Origin: Mytilus galloprovincialis
Lineage: Eukaryota > Mollusca > Bivalvia > Mytilida > Mytilidae
Assembly (NCBI RefSeq): GCF_965363235.1
Contig: NC_134838.1
Span: forward strand, 5,895,001 to 5,959,000
Direction of reading: 5' to 3'
DNA: 64,000 nt
Of the stretch, positions 12,111 to 24,465 are shown one piece after another. How positions within the stretch are numbered: position 1 is the stretch's first letter; each line of letters starts with the position of its first letter. Position numbers and translations under genes: made by a program. The notes under the pieces are model-generated. The model ran no database searches, was not told where the DNA came from, and was given only the letters and a program-made list of their open reading frames with translations.

Positions 12111-14814
12111 TGTTTTTACATCATTTATACTCAAAATATATGTACCAGGTTTTTTTTTTTTTTCTTTCATCTTTTTAATGATATTTTTCTACATAAATTT
12201 TTCAGAATTGTAAAGGTTTTATGTAACAAAAAGAAGTACAGTAACACTGCATGTACTTCAAAATACTACAGTTATCACAAGTTTTATGAATGAATAAATA
12301 AAACCCCTTCGATGTTAACATCCTGGTTACAACCGTTCAACTTATAACTTCCGATAGGTTTTGTAGTATATTTTATTTTTATAAATTATTTGAATGAAAG
12401 GTTGTAATTTTAAAAGTGTTATACTGGAAATTTTAAATTGCCTATTCACACTTACGTTGTTTCATTTTTTTCCTTTGTATCAATTGTTTAGTGAAGTGCG
12501 ACCGTTCGATTATGGAGCAGATTTTCGTTCCTTGTAGTCTATATTTCCAGCTTAAGATAAATGAAAATTACATTATATCAAACTTACTATTTACAAAGAA
12601 AAGACACATTCTTTGACAATAGAAACATATTTTAAACTGGGATACATTTCGTTTTTTATATATTTTTTGAAAGAGGTTTAACGAATTTAAAGGAAACAGT
12701 GTACAATCATTACCCATATTCGACAGGTGCAAACTTGTCACTGAATTTAAAAAAAAACAAAGCTACTAAATATCAAAACAATCACCGTAATAACAAAATG
12801 ATTGATCGATTATTGGATGAATATTGTCCAGTGGCAAATATTTTGTGCATGTTCAGAACGATATATTACAATCTGAAACGATTCAAAGAGAAAACCAAAA
12901 TCATGTTATAGGCTTATAATATTAAGATAAAAATAACCATGGAGACTGCCACCGACAAACACTAGACTACATACGCTAAACTGGGGACAGGTTAATACGA
13001 ATCTTTATGAATGGAGATGTTCTCGTTTTGGATTTGATCTACTGATTCTCTTCTCTCTTTTTATTTTCTATCACATTTGTGAAAGGAATTTAGAGTGTAA
13101 ATGTAATCAACATTTATATAACTTATTTCAAAAACATAGTAGTAATTATTACATGTCATGATAAATAAGAAACCGTCATTTATTTCAATGAATGAAGAAT
13201 CTTTAGAATATGATATATAATCAAACCAATTATTGAATAAAGTATGTCTCAAATAATCAATGATTATATCATAACATATATATTGGACAAAAGATATATA
13301 TTTTGTGTAAGGTTATTTAAGAAGGTGGATAGATTTTCACAGAAATTATTTTGTTAGAATCTAAATTGTTTCTCCAGTTTAACACGATTTTATTTTGTAT
13401 AGATTTTGATTGAATCTGAAAGCATGTTTACATTATTATTGGAGTGTGTATCATTCTTTTCAAATTTATTGTTTGGAGCATAATTGATTAAAGATTTATT
13501 GTAGGCGTCGGTTTGGCATGGTGGTTTTTGTACCTAAAACTAAAAAACAAGTTTACTGTCATATTAATATAAATAGCCTACTGCGCAGAGAAGTATTTTT
13601 TAGGTGACCTAGATTTCTCTGGAATAAAGACGACCTGTAATTTGAAGACCATTTGATATTCTGAGGGAAGTGTTTGGTAACTGATTATTTTTTCATCTGT
13701 GCTATCCATGCTATTTTTTTCAACATTATAATTTGTTTCCAGTTTTGTAAATAATCATTTTCTGTATTTGTGTTGCAGAATATTTTTGTTTTCATTTCTT
13801 TCTAGGGCAGGATATCCATCCCCTCCCCCGAAGAAATTAAATTCAAAGGTCGACTCTTAACTAAAGTGTCATTGATGATACCTGAATTAGAAGAAAAAAA
13901 ACGTTGAAAACTAAAGTTTGCTTAAAAGGCACAAATACATCATCTGTTGAAAATACCACTATGCATTCTGTTCCAATTATAAACATTTTTTTAATCCCCT
14001 TTCCCCCGAAAAAAAATGTTAACATAATTCATCTTACTTTTTTTGTGGGAGAAAAAACTAAATAGAATTTCTGCCTGGGGATATTTATGTTCAATCAAAT
14101 CCTTATTAGATAAATGGCTGTTCCTCATAATTATGTTAGAATAATGTTCTACTGTGTGATTCGATTTGGCTTCGGTTTTACATTATTTTAGAAGAATGAA
14201 TTGAATGGGGGAAAATCCAAATTATCTGTGCCGTTGTTCCATTCATATGATTCATAAAATATAGGCTTGTACGTAAATATATATTTTACATCCTCGACAT
14301 TCACATGGTTTTAACCCAAATTATGCTGAACAGATGAGTAACTAAAATGAAATAGCAGGCTGTACAAAATAATGTTGACATTTTAATATCTACTTATTTA
14401 TAAATAATGTATTTGTACATTAAATAGATCTGTAAACGTTACTACACCGTTGTATATCTTTCGCATATTTTTATAATAGGTTTGCTGTTTAAAGACAGAA
14501 GGTTAATTGGAATTGATGCGTAATAATTGAATAGGATCGCACGAAAATGATGCATATTTCCATTTTATCATCAACAAAGCCACAAGGAAGATAAGTTGTT
14601 AAATGACAAACATCGTATAATTATATGGTTTTGTATTCTTAACTTATTTACTGATTCAAAAATGGTTCTTGTCCAAAATATACATAAAAATTTGGCACCA
14701 CTGGCCTGACCAGCATCCGATTACACATAAAAATAACGATAGACACATAAATTGTTCTGCAGGATGATGTCAAAAAATAAGAAACCATATCTTACCCTCC
14801 ACCCATCCCCTGCT

Positions 14815-14912
14815 GTGGAACCGTAGCTCTTATTAGGTCGTAATGATATTTTTTACAATTTACCGACAATAGATCAGCTATTGTCAAAAAATATCATAAA
14901 GGCTATGGTTCC
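14815..14912. repeat. Imperfect hairpin of about 98 bp
   Basis: The outer arms read GGAACCGTAGC and GGCTATGGTTCC. Further in, ATGATATTTTTTACA pairs with TGTCAAAAAATATCAT. The centre is GACAATAG and CTATTGTC around a short loop. This could be a short MITE or a relic of one. No target duplication could be assigned. Confidence 0.6.
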
Positions 14913-16247
14913 GGTTTCCGCGGATACCCGCCCTATCAAAATTTATATAGATTAAACAGATATTTTTTTCAAATATTAGAAAATATTATTCGTATTCCTA
15001 CAAGTTTTCTGAATGAAGGGTCGAGATACATTTAACTGTAGGGGCAACCAATTGAGTTCTGGCATGGTTCTATCTGTAAAAAGATAGTCTGTTCCAAGAC
15101 GGGATGAAAATGAATATTCTGCAACACTAAATGTATGAAATAAGTGTGTAATTTAGTGAAAGAGCATGTTTAGCGACAGAAGAAAATGAAATAAATCTAC
15201 TTACCTCTCCAAACCACCACAAAACAAAAATTGTACAGAACAAACACATTTAAAACAAACTCTACAAAAAGCGTTTAAGATGATATATTTTAATTTGAAA
15301 ACCTTTTTGTAACATTCATCATGTAATCGTTGTACAAAAATCAATCAATCGTAAAGCAAAAGTTTCAAAGGAAATGACAATGCACATAAATTGATGATTG
15401 TAAAAAACCTTTCACTTCAATTTGTTTTATTTTCATAACTAACATGTCATGATAATTTTGAAATACAACGTGAAAAAAAAAATTACAGCTTAAAAAAACA
15501 TGGGGTTCATCTTTTCGGTCATCAACTTTTTTCTAGGTAAAGAAGTTGTACCGAACATTCCATTGTGAAATTGCGTAATATTGTATATGTAATATTGTCT
15601 GTTACTTGGTGATTTATTAACAGGTAGAAGCTATGAATTGATAGGTGTCCCTCTGTTATCCAACTTTTTAGGTTAATAGCGTACACTGCTGTAATTATGT
15701 TTCACAAATCCATTTCAATGTAATGGGTACATGTATATAACATTAAAAAAAATCCACAAGAATAAAAATCAACTTTGAATTCAGGCCCCCCCGGGTAAGA
15801 CGTTTTCTGACCAAGACAAGCCTCGTCAGTGACTTAAAGTCTCACTAGATTTCCAGTTTGTTTATTTGTTGAATAATAACTTACATATAAGTTTGCAATG
15901 CAATATTCTAATTACCTTGAGATCGGTTACAGCAAATAAAAAAAAAACATTATTTAGTATAGATAGAGAGAAACTATAACCTTAAGATTTATAGATACTT
16001 TTAACAACTAGTATATTAAAAGGTTAAGTAAACTGTTTATACAATACACTGGCCTGTATCAATGTTTATTTTTCCTGATATTTTAGTTTTTATTTCACTT
16101 TCTTTTTTTTCAACAACCATATACAGTTATAATAATTATTTCTTAATGAAAGAAAATTAATGCTTACACGTGTGTATATTTTGTGCATATATTCAACTGT
16201 TAAATATATCCGGTTTACTACTCCCACAATTGCATTCTAAGTAATGG

Positions 16248-16255
16248 TTTATATA
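16248..16255 (+). promoter_or_regulatory. Possible TATA box of the plus-strand kinase gene
   Basis: TTTATATAGG lies about 125 bp before the first ATG of the kinase frame. TA-rich words are common here, so this is weak. Confidence 0.25.
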
Positions 16256-16380
16256 GGTTTTCCGGATCAAATTCTATTTTTAAATCTGGAAATCACCGAC
16301 TTGTCACATATATGTAACTTATTTTTCGTGGCCACTTCATTTTAAAATCGTACTTGCTTATAATTGTACAACAAATAAGA

Positions 16381-19300
16381 ATGTTTCATTTTGGTCACAA
16401 ATCCGTCGACGTAAGCTTATGTGAGGGAGTCATGACTGTAGCAACACCAGATAATGATATACTTGGTAAGAAGCTTAAGGATATGAAAGCTAAATTAAAA
16501 AAATACTTTATAAATCATCTGTTTTTATTTGCGTTTCTTCATCTGATGTTTCTATATTTTTTTAATACTTACATATATTTTTTTCAGTATCAATTGAAAT
16601 TCGCCACATGTTGAAGGTGACTAAGAAAGATGGAAACTTGACCGTTTATTATGTGGAGAAGAAGAAGAACAAAACTTTAAATATGAAGACGATCTCTCTG
16701 AATGCTGACTTTGAGGATATACAAAATCTGTATTGTGATTTGGATGCTAAATTCAAAGGTAATTCCGTCAAAATGCACTCTTCAATGTTTAAACAATGGT
16801 CGGGTTTATTTTTTATCTGGCATGTTCCAATAAATTTGGTTGATTAGAAGTTATAATTGTTTATTTACTTTATTTGTTTAGGTAAACATACATATATACA
16901 TTGTATATTATAATTTTAGCTATAAAAAAAATCGTAAAAAAAAATTATTTGATTATATAACTGAATATTAAAACATGCATATTTTATTACTACAGGTCGT
17001 CCAAAAAATTTGTTAGTAATTATCAATCCTAATGCGGGAAAGAAGAAGGGAATTAAGGTGTATAAGAAGATCGCAGATTCTCTGTTTCAACTTTGTGATG
17101 TTAAATTGGACATAATTGGTAAGTTTGGCTTTTTAACTATTGACAATATTTATACAAGGCTTAAATCAGTAAGGTAAAACTAGTATCAAATTGTGTCCTA
17201 TTCATTTGTATATTTTACAAATATGTTAACGGTAGACGACCATACGGTATGAGAGTTTCTCATTGTTACGGGGCTTTCTCATTGTTACGGTTGCCTATAA
17301 TTGCTTACATTTACTTCATTTGCACTTTAGTCGATAGTTGTGTCATTGGCAATCATATATTATCATGAGTTATATATAATATAAGATTTTTTTTTATAGT
17401 GACTTGTTTAAATTTTCTTATAATTTTCTTTCAGTAACAAATAGACAGAATGAACCCACGGAGATTTTAAAGAACTACGATCTTTCAAAGATAGACGGGT
17501 ACGTGTAGAGAATAAATTAATTAAAGATACTACTTGTTAAAGTGGATCAGTATATAAAAAAAACATTCAATACCAGTTTACTTATTGAAAGACGCAAATA
17601 CTTTATTCAATTTACATAAAGAACAAAATATAAAAAATTGGAATAAAAGCTGCACTATTTTGACTATGATATTTGCAGATTTTTGTAGGTTGATATTTAG
17701 ATAGATCAGAAAGTCCGTTATTGTTTAGACATTTACCTTCAGTTCTTTGTTATGCGATATTTTAATAGATCAGAATGGCCTTTATAGATGTATACCTTTC
17801 ATTAATTAAGTTACATTACTTTATAGGATTGTCACAGTAGGAGGCGATGGACTATACTGTGAGTGTATGAACGGATTGGTCAAGAGGATACAACAAGACA
17901 ACAGTGTAAACCTTGATAATCACAACGCTGATATTGTTTCGTCTGTTCTTCCTATTGGCATCATTCCAGCAGGCTCCGGTGACGTCATCGTTCAATATCT
18001 CCATGGAACGAGATGCGCACGTACTGCTGTTTTGCATATCTTATTAGGAAACCATGTTGATTCCAATATTGTCAGTGTGCATGCAGGAAGACATTTGTTA
18101 TCCTACTCAGCCTTAGTTCTTGGATTTGGACTGTTTGGTGATATGATGCACGACTGTGAAAAGTTTAGATGGATGGGACCTTCCCGATACAACAGTAAGC
18201 CATTTTATTTATTTTTTAGTAAATATTGTTAATTAATTAACCTTTACCTCTATTTTTGTCATTGTTACTTCATGTTATTACTATTTTGTAAAAATAGTAC
18301 GTCACTTTTCTTTTTCAAGTAAAATTTGACAGTATTGTGTTTTCCTTTTAATTGTCATTTTTTTACAAGAATGTTTTCCCAATTGGTGTTTAAACGTATC
18401 CCAGAAAGAGATAATTGAGGGACATTCAAACTCAAACTGCATGTAGGATTGTACTTACGACATACGGAACATATAAGAATATGACATGAGCATATAGGCC
18501 GACATTAAAGAGAACATAATCACTTACATAGAATATGTTGTGTAAAATTATCCAACAGTTGCCTCTCATAGAATATGTAGTGTAAAATTATACAACAGTT
18601 GCGTCTCATAGAATGTGTAGTGTAAAATTATCCAACAGTTGCCTCTCATAGAATATGTTGTGTAAAATTATCCAACAGTTGCCTCTCATAGAATATGTTG
18701 TGTAAAATTATCCAACAGTTGCGTCTCATAGAATGTGTAGTGTAAAATTATCCAACAGTTGCCTCTCATAGAATATGTAGTGTAAAATTATCCAACAGTT
18801 GCCTCTCATAGAATATGTAGTGTAAAATTATCCAACAGTTGCCTCTCATAAAATGTATTTCCTGTAAAATAAAACAATTTTAAAAAAAGATTTATTATGT
18901 CTAACTTCTGTGTTATCTGCATGTTTCCCTTGTAGTAATTCCATTGGGAAGTATGTTGAAGAGGAGAGAGTTTGACGTAGAAGTAGAATACTATCCTTTA
19001 ACACAGAATGAAAAGCCCAAACAAGCACGTTTATATGGGAGACAGGTCTCGTTACCAAATGGCTCTGTATCACAGTCAAAGTTACAGAGAAAGCAAAGAA
19101 CTAAATCTTCTTCCGATCTGCAGAAAGAAAATTCTGTTAATGAAGGTATATATGTAAATTTTGCACTAGCATAATTATATTTTGAATTCATAATTTAGCT
19201 TTATAATAAGAAAAACAATATATGTTATTAGAATTATGTATGTTGTACAACATCTTAATTAAGTTTTGCAGCATATATTTTGATTAAAAATATCGAATTC

Positions 19301-20204
19301 AAACTTTCGGAGTTGCAGAAATGGATTTTAAATAAATCTGTTTGTCGAAGTAAAAAATAGACCTCATGATTTATTTTTAAGGTACAATATTGATACATGT
19401 ATGTTTACAAAAGTGTAGTTTATTTTTGAAGTATAAAATTAAAAGTATTGTTTGCTAATCTTTTTTACTTAGTATATAATGAATAAATCAATATTATTAT
19501 TTTTTTAGATAAGACCATTTTGTTTCCAGATTTGGTAAAAGAAGAAGGCAGGATATATGCCGTCGATTCCCATGCTATTATGATGAAAGAAAAGTCCGGT
19601 AGAATGATGCCTCATTTTGGTCAAAATTCCCTGATGGTGTATACTACACACAAATGTACATTGCCAGACCACGTGTCTCAGCTAACTAAAGTTAAAAATG
19701 AAAAACTAGATTGTGTATGTATCATTCGTTTAATAGAGTAAAATATCACAAATCATTTCAATAATGTTGACCTGAAAAACAAATTATTTTACATGCAGAC
19801 AAATTATAAGAATAATTTTATCATATGTCATAACATGTGTTGATTTGAAGCAATGTAAACGTTAATGTTATTGTTTAAACAAATGATGCCCAAATTAAAC
19901 AAAAAATACATAATTGTCAATTATTATATTGCTACTGTTCTTGATAAATTTTATCATTTCATTGATAAATATATAATGTATCTTTTGTTTGCAGTATGAC
20001 TACAAGTTCGTCAGCAAACATGAAGTATCTGGTTACAGAGTCAAGTTGCTTAATGCAACTGTAAATACAGCTGGTAACAACAAGGCCCTTCAGAAAGACT
20101 ATTATATCAACTGTGATGGAGAATGTATCCGTTTAAAAGAACCAGTATTCAATGTCAAATTGCACAAAAACGCAGTGAAATTTTTTGGAGACTTTGCAGA
20201 TTGA
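16381..20204 (+). CDS. CERK-like: Ceramide kinase-family (CERK/CERKL-like) lipid kinase, eight exons, 478 aa
   Basis: Predicted exons are 16381-16465, 16588-16758, 16996-17118, 17435-17498, 17827-18194, 18936-19145, 19509-19714 and 19995-20204, all with GT-AG introns and matching phases. Residues 1-85 correspond to the reduced PH-like region of ceramide kinase. The diacylglycerol kinase-type catalytic domain follows: INPNAGKKKG at about 95-104, GGDG at 153-156 with a downstream Glu (160), PAGSG at 195-199, then FRWMGPSRYN. The C-terminus has NCDGE (450-452), like the end of human ceramide kinase. The family transfers phosphate from ATP to ceramide or related sphingolipids at membranes. The CX3CX2C cluster of vertebrate ceramide kinase is absent, and the protein is shorter (about 478 against 537 aa), so the substrate is uncertain. 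No in-frame ATG lies between the upstream stop (16315) and 16381. It is a paralogue of the gene at 50093-54389. An AATAAA signal lies 265 bp after the stop. Confidence 0.9.
17225..17370 (+). repeat. Dispersed repeat (family R3) in intron 3 of the plus-strand kinase gene
   Basis: It contains GACGACCATACGGTATG and ends TTGTGTCATTGGCAATCATA, matching the end of the repeat at 11885-12110. A TTTCTCATTGTTACGG block is duplicated in tandem inside it. It lies wholly within an intron. Confidence 0.7.
18521..18852 (+). repeat. 40 bp minisatellite in intron 5 of the plus-strand kinase gene
   Basis: TGTAAAATTATCCAACAGTT recurs at 18541, 18621, 18661, 18701, 18741, 18781 and 18821, with one variant at 18581, so the period is exactly 40 bp over about eight units. 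Variant bases (CCTCTC or CGTCTC, ATGTTG or ATGTAG) are shared between non-adjacent units. The array ends 83 bp before exon 6. Confidence 0.95.
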
Positions 20205-20468
20205 GACGACAACCCCATATGTCGTGACTTATCAATTTGACATAAACAGTCATATTTAGAACGATCTTTCACACTGGGTGCCAGTATGATTTGCTCAGAG
20301 AAGATATACCATCGTAATCTGACATATAATCAGTAAGCAGAATACATGGAGGTTAGTGGATTTAGAAGCGTTGATGTATAATTGCTGAAAACATATAATT
20401 GGTCATGAGTTTTACAAGTTGTTCTGTTGATGAACTAAAAACTATGACTTCGATTGCATTTTGTTTTC

Positions 20469-20476
20469 AAATAAAA
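20469..20476 (+). terminator. Candidate polyadenylation signal of the plus-strand kinase gene
   Basis: AAATAAAA lies about 265 bp after the stop codon at 20204 and is the first AATAAA in the downstream flank. No cleavage site evidence is available. Confidence 0.45.
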
Positions 20477-20479
20477 ATT

Positions 20480-21500
20480 GTACGAAATGAAACGTTATTA
20501 TCAGTATCAATAGTTTGTATCAATACTCAGATATCATATTCTGTTCGATTTTGTTTTGCGGTGTTCGTTACTGTTTTTCATTTTATAGCTAAGCTTTTTG
20601 GGTAGATAGCTAGATTTTGGCTTTTTCAAGAATCTAAGTGGAAATTTTGTCATTCGAATTTTATTTTATATAATAATTCTGGCGGATTGACTTTTGTCTT
20701 TTTTCTAACTTGTGTGATGTTTTGGTTCACTGTCTTTGCCAACCTTAAATCAATTAATATTCTGAGATGTAGGGTAAACGTAACCGGGACAACAACATTA
20801 CCACACAATACTAAATGTGTATCTTGTTTGTCGGGTCTTTAAACAGCTGTGTGCAAAAGACAAATAGCTATATGCAATGTCTTGCCATGCTCAAAAAGGT
20901 CCTTTTGTCTAGAAGTATTGAATGGTGAAGGTACTCAATATTCATCCTTTTTTATCTAAAAGGATTTAAACAAGGTACGGAAAAAGTCTACAAAATAAAA
21001 AGTGAAATAATACAATACTAGATAATGTGATTAGTAAATTTCGAACATCAATGCCACAATCAGGACATAACTACACGATTTAACGCTATGCCTCAATGAT
21101 ACCAACTAACTAAACAGATGTATACGTCCAACCAACAAAGGCAAATGTATACATACGCCAAAAAGAAACAGATTTATACTGTGGATAAAAAAAACCAGAT
21201 GAATACTATGGACCAGCAAAACAAATATATGCGACCGACCAAAAAGAAGATATATACGACCAACCAAAATATCAGATGTATGCGTCCGACCAGACATATC
21301 ACCCTTAGACTTCCTGACAACAAGAAAACAAAAACTTTGGGTAATGTGAACTTCAAAAACGTCATTGATAATAACGGAATGGTAATCAAATCATTCTTCC
21401 TATTTCAACAGAAAACATATAAAGAACAGAAAAACGTACAAATGGTAATTTTGAAGACAACTATTGTAGTCGTGTCTTAAACTGTACATGTAGCTCTAGG
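20480..21500. other. Spacer between the plus-strand kinase gene and a retroelement remnant
   Basis: It holds a degenerate 27 bp repeat (21118-21310). Otherwise only AT-rich sequence with no recognisable gene. Confidence 0.6.
21118..21310 (+). repeat. Degenerate 27 bp tandem repeat
   Basis: About seven units, mostly 27 bp and one of 24 bp, begin ATGTATACG or a variant and end in CAAAAAG-type sequence. The period is a multiple of three, so long open frames exist here on both strands (21118-21480 plus; 21106-21297 and 21174-21389 minus). The plus frame shows a nine-residue pattern such as MYTSNQQRQ and IYTVDKKNQ. I treat it as a minisatellite, not a gene. Confidence 0.7.
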
Positions 21501-22122
21501 TGATAAAAGAAGGACGAAAGATACCAGAGGGACAGTCAAACTAATATATCGAAAATTAACTGACAACGCCATGGCTAAAAATGAACAGGACAATCAGATA
21601 AACAATATGACACATGACACAACATAGAAAACTAAAGAATAAACAACACGAACCTCACCAAAAATTAGGGGTGATCTCAGGTGCTCCGGAAGGGTAAGCA
21701 GATCTTGCTCCAAATGTGGCACCCGTCGCTTATGAGATAACAAATCCGGTAAATAGTCTAATTCGGTAGGTCTTATTTATAAAAGGGAAGGGGATTGTAG
21801 TTACGACATAAGGAACATATCCGATATCATTTGTGAAACGGTTATTCCATAACGGTCAACCAACTCGTGATGGCGTCCGTAGAATTTACAAAGAGATGAT
21901 TTCAACTTCACCATTTGGAACTCTTGATTTAATAGCTTCCTGGTGAGCAACAACCCTCTATCAAGAAAACCATGATAGGGAATGCAAGCACAGGAATATC
22001 ATTGTCAGTTTCTAGATGTAAGTAAAGAAATGAGTCCGACTTAACTGTATCTGTTGAATCCTTTATTTCTAGTTCAATGGGATAGATGCGTTCGACATAG
22101 TCACCAAATTTTAAATTATTTC

Positions 22123-23962
22123 CACTACAAAAGTCTAAAAGTCTGAAAAGACCAGTTTTTGTCTTAATTTGCATGAACTTTTACTCGACATTCTCCAAAA
22201 GTATGACTTGTGTCTTAATTTTTCTTGACGAATTCTCATTTATATCAAATTTGTATGAAATTTATTTGACTTATTCTCGACATTCTGAATATTGTCTTAA
22301 AATGTCTTTACAAATTCTTGACATTTGAATACTGTCTTGAAATTTCTCGACATGTTCTCGACATTCTGTTTTTTTTCTCAGTATGGCTTGACATATTCTG
22401 AAAATGTTGAATTGTGTCTTAAATTTACTTGACAGTTCTGAGTTTTACAAATCATGACCAATATTCATGATATAACTTTAATATGTATTTCTCTTTATAT
22501 AATATACTGTTGTTTCAAGTTACACTTCAATAATAAAAAATGGGCATGTAAAATAAATGAAAATTTGGGTAAATAAATATCTTTACAAATGCAAATATGG
22601 CTATGAAATCTAATGTATAAAATAATTCAAATGTGGGTGTGTTGATATAAAACAATTGCAAATTGGTTTTTAAATAATTACAAATTTTGATTACTTAATT
22701 TTACAAATTAAATGATTAAAACCAATCATACTGTAGACATATTTCATTCTACATTCATAATATTCAATTTTTATATGGTAAATAATTATTGTACCAACAT
22801 ATGGTTTATTGAAATAGTAAATTATGATGATATACAAATGATTCATTTAACAGAAGAAAATTTGTGTAATGTCATCCGTTGGAATATATATTAAGTATTA
22901 CACATGGACAGGATGTTCCAATAAATTTAAGATATTCCACACACCAGATTACATGCAACTGTCAAATAGAAATTACTGCTTTGCCAGTAATAAGCTTATA
23001 AGTTGACCTACTATGCCAAACCAATTTTAAGATTTTGTTCATAGATGTAAATGAAAAAAAAAGGAATTAAAATTGATTTTCTTCATGAAAATTATGAAAT
23101 TATTTTAACATAAAAAAATTTTGAATATTTCCCAAAGATTAAAAGAAAAATATTAACTTCTCCAGGAATAATAAAAAAAATGTATTTATAATGGGTCCAT
23201 TGTAACTGCCTACAAGACACCTATTTTAGTAAAGCAAATTTGACTGGCAGTTTTGCGAACGGCAAATATCGAAATACTGTTTGTCAGTAACCTTAACTTA
23301 TATTCCAAGTGAAAATAATTTATTAAACGTTTAATAAAAATAAATCAAAATTAAACTACATTGGGGGTTATTCCAACTTAGTTGCACCAAAAGGGTATCT
23401 TACTATACCAAATTAATCATTGATTCTTCAAAGTTTAGTTTAGTAATAGTAAATATATAACAGCAATAGAATGTCATAAACAGTGCAGAATAAGTCTGTT
23501 CACATTTTAAGGCGAAATTTATACTGTTGAGATAGTGTCAAGACATATTTAAGACTGTAAAGAATGTGTCGAGACATATTCAGACATTTTTTAGAATGTC
23601 AAGAATATGTCAAGACAAATCGAGACATTATTAAGAATGTCAAGAATATGTCAAGACAAATCGAGACATTATTAAGAATGTCAAGAATATGTCAAGACAG
23701 ATCGAGACAAATTTAAGACAGTCAAGAATTCGTCGAGACTAATCCAGACTCTTATCAGATGATACAGGAAGTGTCGAGAAATTTTAAGACAATGTTCATA
23801 CTGTCAAGACACTTGTCAAGAAAAATCAAGAACCTTATTAGACAAATTCATACTATGTCAAGAACTTTTTAAAATGATTTAGACAAATTAAAAATGTCCA
23901 GTAAAAATTCATGCAAATTCAGACAAAAACTGGTCTTTTCAGACTTTTTGACTTTTGTAGTG
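22123..23962. mobile_element. Non-autonomous CACTA (EnSpm)-type DNA transposon, 1.84 kb
   Basis: Both ends begin CACTACAAAAGTC when read inwards. The terminal inverted repeats extend for about 68 bp with about four mismatches. The element is flanked by a 3 bp duplication TTC (22120-22122 and 23963-23965). Removing the element and one TTC restores the sequence found at the equivalent point of the copy at 42860. Many copies of GTCAAGAATATGTC-like words fill the inner ends (22190-22450 and 23520-23900), including three 41 bp units at 23594-23716. CACTA ends, 3 bp duplications and subterminal repeats are the hallmarks of the superfamily. No transposase frame is present. Confidence 0.88.
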
Positions 23963-24304
23963 TTCGTGAAAGAACATCATCTATATAGCGGAACGTAGAG
24001 TTAAAGGATATTGCTAACTTCTCTTTTTGTCCTAAGAAGTTTCTTTGTGCAGTCAGTCTCATAATAATTAAAGAAACAATTCGTTCCCATTAGAATGTCG
24101 ATAGACTGTTGAAAAACACGTCCTTCGAACGTAACAAATATAATGTCAATCAGGAAATCAAGCATCTTGATAATGTCAATTTCAGAGATTTTGTTGTTTG
24201 AATCAGAGTGATCTTTTACAAAGTAGGATTTATTCCTTCCTAAGACAAAATAATTGTATCTTCGTTGGCCATTCTTTTTTTATGAAACAAAGCAATACCA
24301 ACTC

Positions 24305-24465
24305 CAGTGGCGGATCCAGGGGGAGGGTTCCGGGGGTTGGAACCCCCCTTTTTTTGGACGATCAATGCATTTGAATGGGGACATATAGTTGGAAATCCCC
24401 CTTTTGTCCTGGGTTGGGAACCCCCCCCCCCCCAGCCCTTTTTAAAATGGCTGGATCCGCCCCTG
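24305..24465. mobile_element. 161 bp GC-rich inverted-repeat element (CAGTGGCGGATCCAG ends)
   Basis: The ends read CAGTGGCGGATCCAG and, inverted, CAGGGGCGGATCCAG. The flanks carry a 5 bp duplication AACTC (24300-24304 and 24466-24470). The uninterrupted site is seen in the related copy near 43220. The interior has G and C runs and is partly palindromic. It interrupts the Penelope-like frame. A hAT-like origin is possible from the CAG start, but the 5 bp duplication does not fix the superfamily. Confidence 0.85.

Larger units (their letters stand above)
9320..16350. other. AT-rich intergenic stretch between a retroelement scrap and the first kinase gene
   Basis: It contains an unrecognised 157-codon minus-strand frame (10640-11113), two dispersed repeats (11200-11510, 11885-12110) and an imperfect hairpin (14815-14912). 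From 12300 to 14800 and from 14920 to 16240 I see nothing beyond AT-rich sequence and short homopolymers. Confidence 0.65.

Noticed and set aside
16354..16380. A start for the plus-strand kinase upstream of 16381
   Set aside because: There is no in-frame ATG between the stop at 16315 and 16381; the residues before 16381 are open but could only be used from a non-ATG start or an upstream exon, for which there is no evidence.
18521..18852. CRISPR-like array
   Set aside because: The whole 40 bp unit repeats without variable spacers, and the host is a eukaryote; it is a minisatellite.
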